Assembly: GCA_041917055.1 (NCBI GenBank)
Contig: JAYRYJ010000033.1
Span: 1-5,365, forward strand
Length of the DNA stretch: 5,365 nt
Origin: Pseudaquidulcibacter sp041917055
GTDB lineage: Bacteria > Pseudomonadota > Alphaproteobacteria > Caulobacterales > Aquidulcibacteraceae
Reading direction: 5' to 3'
Position numbers and translations under genes: made by a program. Positions 4,475-5,365 of the stretch are shown one piece after another (positions within the stretch are counted from its first letter, which is position 1; every line of letters begins with the position of its first letter). A model generated the notes under the pieces. It did no database searches and was not told the DNA's origin. It was given only the letters and a program-made list of their open reading frames with translations.

Positions 4475-5365
4475 GGCTCTTGAGGGTTCAATGGCAATTG
4501 CGCGCGCGGTTTCATTGTGCAAACCCGATGTTGTCGCTGCCTATCCAATTACGCCGCAGACACATATTGTTGAAAATATCTCCAAACTTGTCGCCGAAGA
4601 TAATTTACACACTGAGTTAGTTAGCGTCGAATCAGAATTTTCGGCGGCCTCTGTAGTTTTGGGCGCGGCAGCAGCGGGCGCAAGAGCCTATACTGCAAGC
4701 TCGTCGCAAGGCATTTTGTTAATGGCCGAAGTCCTGTTCAATGCTGCGGGAATGCGCATTCCTTTAGTTATGACGGTTGCCAACCGCGCATTATCTGCGC
4801 CTTTATCTATTTGGAATGATCATTCTGATTCTATGGCAGTGCGCGATTCGGGTTGGATACAAATTCACGCCGCCGACAATCAAGAATCAGTCGATGCAAC
4901 AATTCAGGCGTTTCGAATTGCCGAATCTTGTGAACTTCCGGTCATGGTCTGTCTTGATGGCTTTATCCTCACTCATACCATGGAAGTGATTGATATGCCA
5001 AGTGCTGAAATGGTGGACGAATTCCTTCCGCCAATTGATTTTAACCGAAGACTTGATACCGCATCGCCAAAATCACTTGGAATGTTGGTTGCGCCCGATT
5101 TTTTTGCCGAAGTTCGCCATTCGCACCATGCGGCAATGGAAAAAGCACTTTCGGTTATTGAAACCGCCGATAAGGATTGGGAGAAAGTTTCCGGTCGTTC
5201 AGCAGGCGGGCTTTTACAAATCAAAGGCGATAAGAAATCTAGAATCGGCATTATGGCAATGGGTTCAACTTTTGGCACTTTGGAAGTTGGGTTTGAAAGA
5301 TTTGCTTCGGAATGCGGCGCGGCGCGCTTAATTAAACTTCGGGTTTTCCGACCATTGCCAAAACA
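4467..5365 (+). CDS. porA: 2-oxoacid (pyruvate):ferredoxin oxidoreductase alpha subunit, PorA type, partial at the right edge
   Basis: The frame stays open from ATG 4467 to the window end (299 codons visible, C-terminus missing). The N-terminal pyrimidine-binding domain (about 1-170) shows A-A-Y-P-I-T-P-Q-T (24-32), V-E-S-E-F-S-A (54-60), Y-T-A-S-S-S-Q-G (75-82) and the very characteristic S-I-W-N-D-H-S-D-S-M (114-123) followed by R-D-S-G-W-I-Q (126-132). These are hallmarks of the pyruvate-type alpha subunit. A second domain begins near 258 (S-R-I-G-I-M-A-M-G-S-T, then L-R-V-F-R-P-L-P at 291-298), as in the transketolase-C-like part of the family. The alpha subunit pairs with a thiamine-binding beta subunit, expected just beyond the edge. 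No delta (ferredoxin-like) gene lies between gamma and alpha, unlike the common gamma-delta-alpha-beta order. Pyruvate is the favoured substrate by motif, inferred without a database comparison. Confidence 0.9.
   Translation, partial: MREALEGSMAIARAVSLCKPDVVAAYPITPQTHIVENISKLVAEDNLHTELVSVESEFSAASVVLGAAAAGARAYTASSSQGILLMAEVLFNAAGMRIPLVMTVANRALSAPLSIWNDHSDSMAVRDSGWIQIHAADNQESVDATIQAFRIAESCELPVMVCLDGFILTHTMEVIDMPSAEMVDEFLPPIDFNRRLDTASPKSLGMLVAPDFFAEVRHSHHAAMEKALSVIETADKDWEKVSGRSAGGLLQIKGDKKSRIGIMAMGSTFGTLEVGFERFASECGAARLIKLRVFRPLPK

Noticed and set aside
1..5365. CRISPR array or insertion sequence
   Set aside because: No regularly spaced short repeats with unique spacers, no transposase frame, and no terminal inverted repeats with target duplications were seen.

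Overview
The window reads like a moderately AT-rich alphaproteobacterial chromosome. Three things point that way. The flagellins resemble the Caulobacter FljK type (an I-[AS]-T-G-K-K-V segment followed by K-D-[DN]-G-A). There is an exact TTAA-N7-TTAAC site, the consensus for the alphaproteobacterial cell-cycle regulator CtrA, upstream of them. Several flagellins are encoded in tandem. The placement rests on sequence signatures and is not a verified taxonomic assignment.

Layout. Positions 1-1089 contain no convincing protein gene. They hold two spaced, diverged copies of a 64-bp element exactly 182 bp apart, a long AT-rich inverted repeat, a 15-bp palindrome, a terminator-like hairpin, the CtrA-type box with a possible overlapping promoter, and a long hairpin-containing leader. 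Positions 1090-3832 are a tight operon of three flagellin-family genes (299, 316 and 299 aa) joined by ATGA stop/start overlaps. A weak hairpin overlaps the last stop codon. From 3908 to the right edge lie the gamma and alpha subunits of a 2-oxoacid (probably pyruvate):ferredoxin oxidoreductase. Their reading frames overlap by 8 bases, and the alpha gene is cut by the window edge.

How the genes work together. The three flagellins are probably co-transcribed from a CtrA-dependent promoter near 855-885, through a leader of about 200 nt, and translationally coupled. They share the ends that form the D0/D1 packing helices, while their surface-exposed centres are largely unrelated, so they may build a mixed filament. 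The oxidoreductase operon on the same strand is a separate metabolic unit for CoA- and ferredoxin-linked oxidation or synthesis of 2-oxoacids. No functional link with motility is visible.

The most unusual points are: a 28-bp identical sequence at both flagellin junctions that encodes the C-terminal tail, the ribosome binding site and the next start at once; the high tryptophan content and lack of cysteine in the flagellins; and the unexplained paired elements at 193-438. Nothing in the window by itself establishes a wholly new system.
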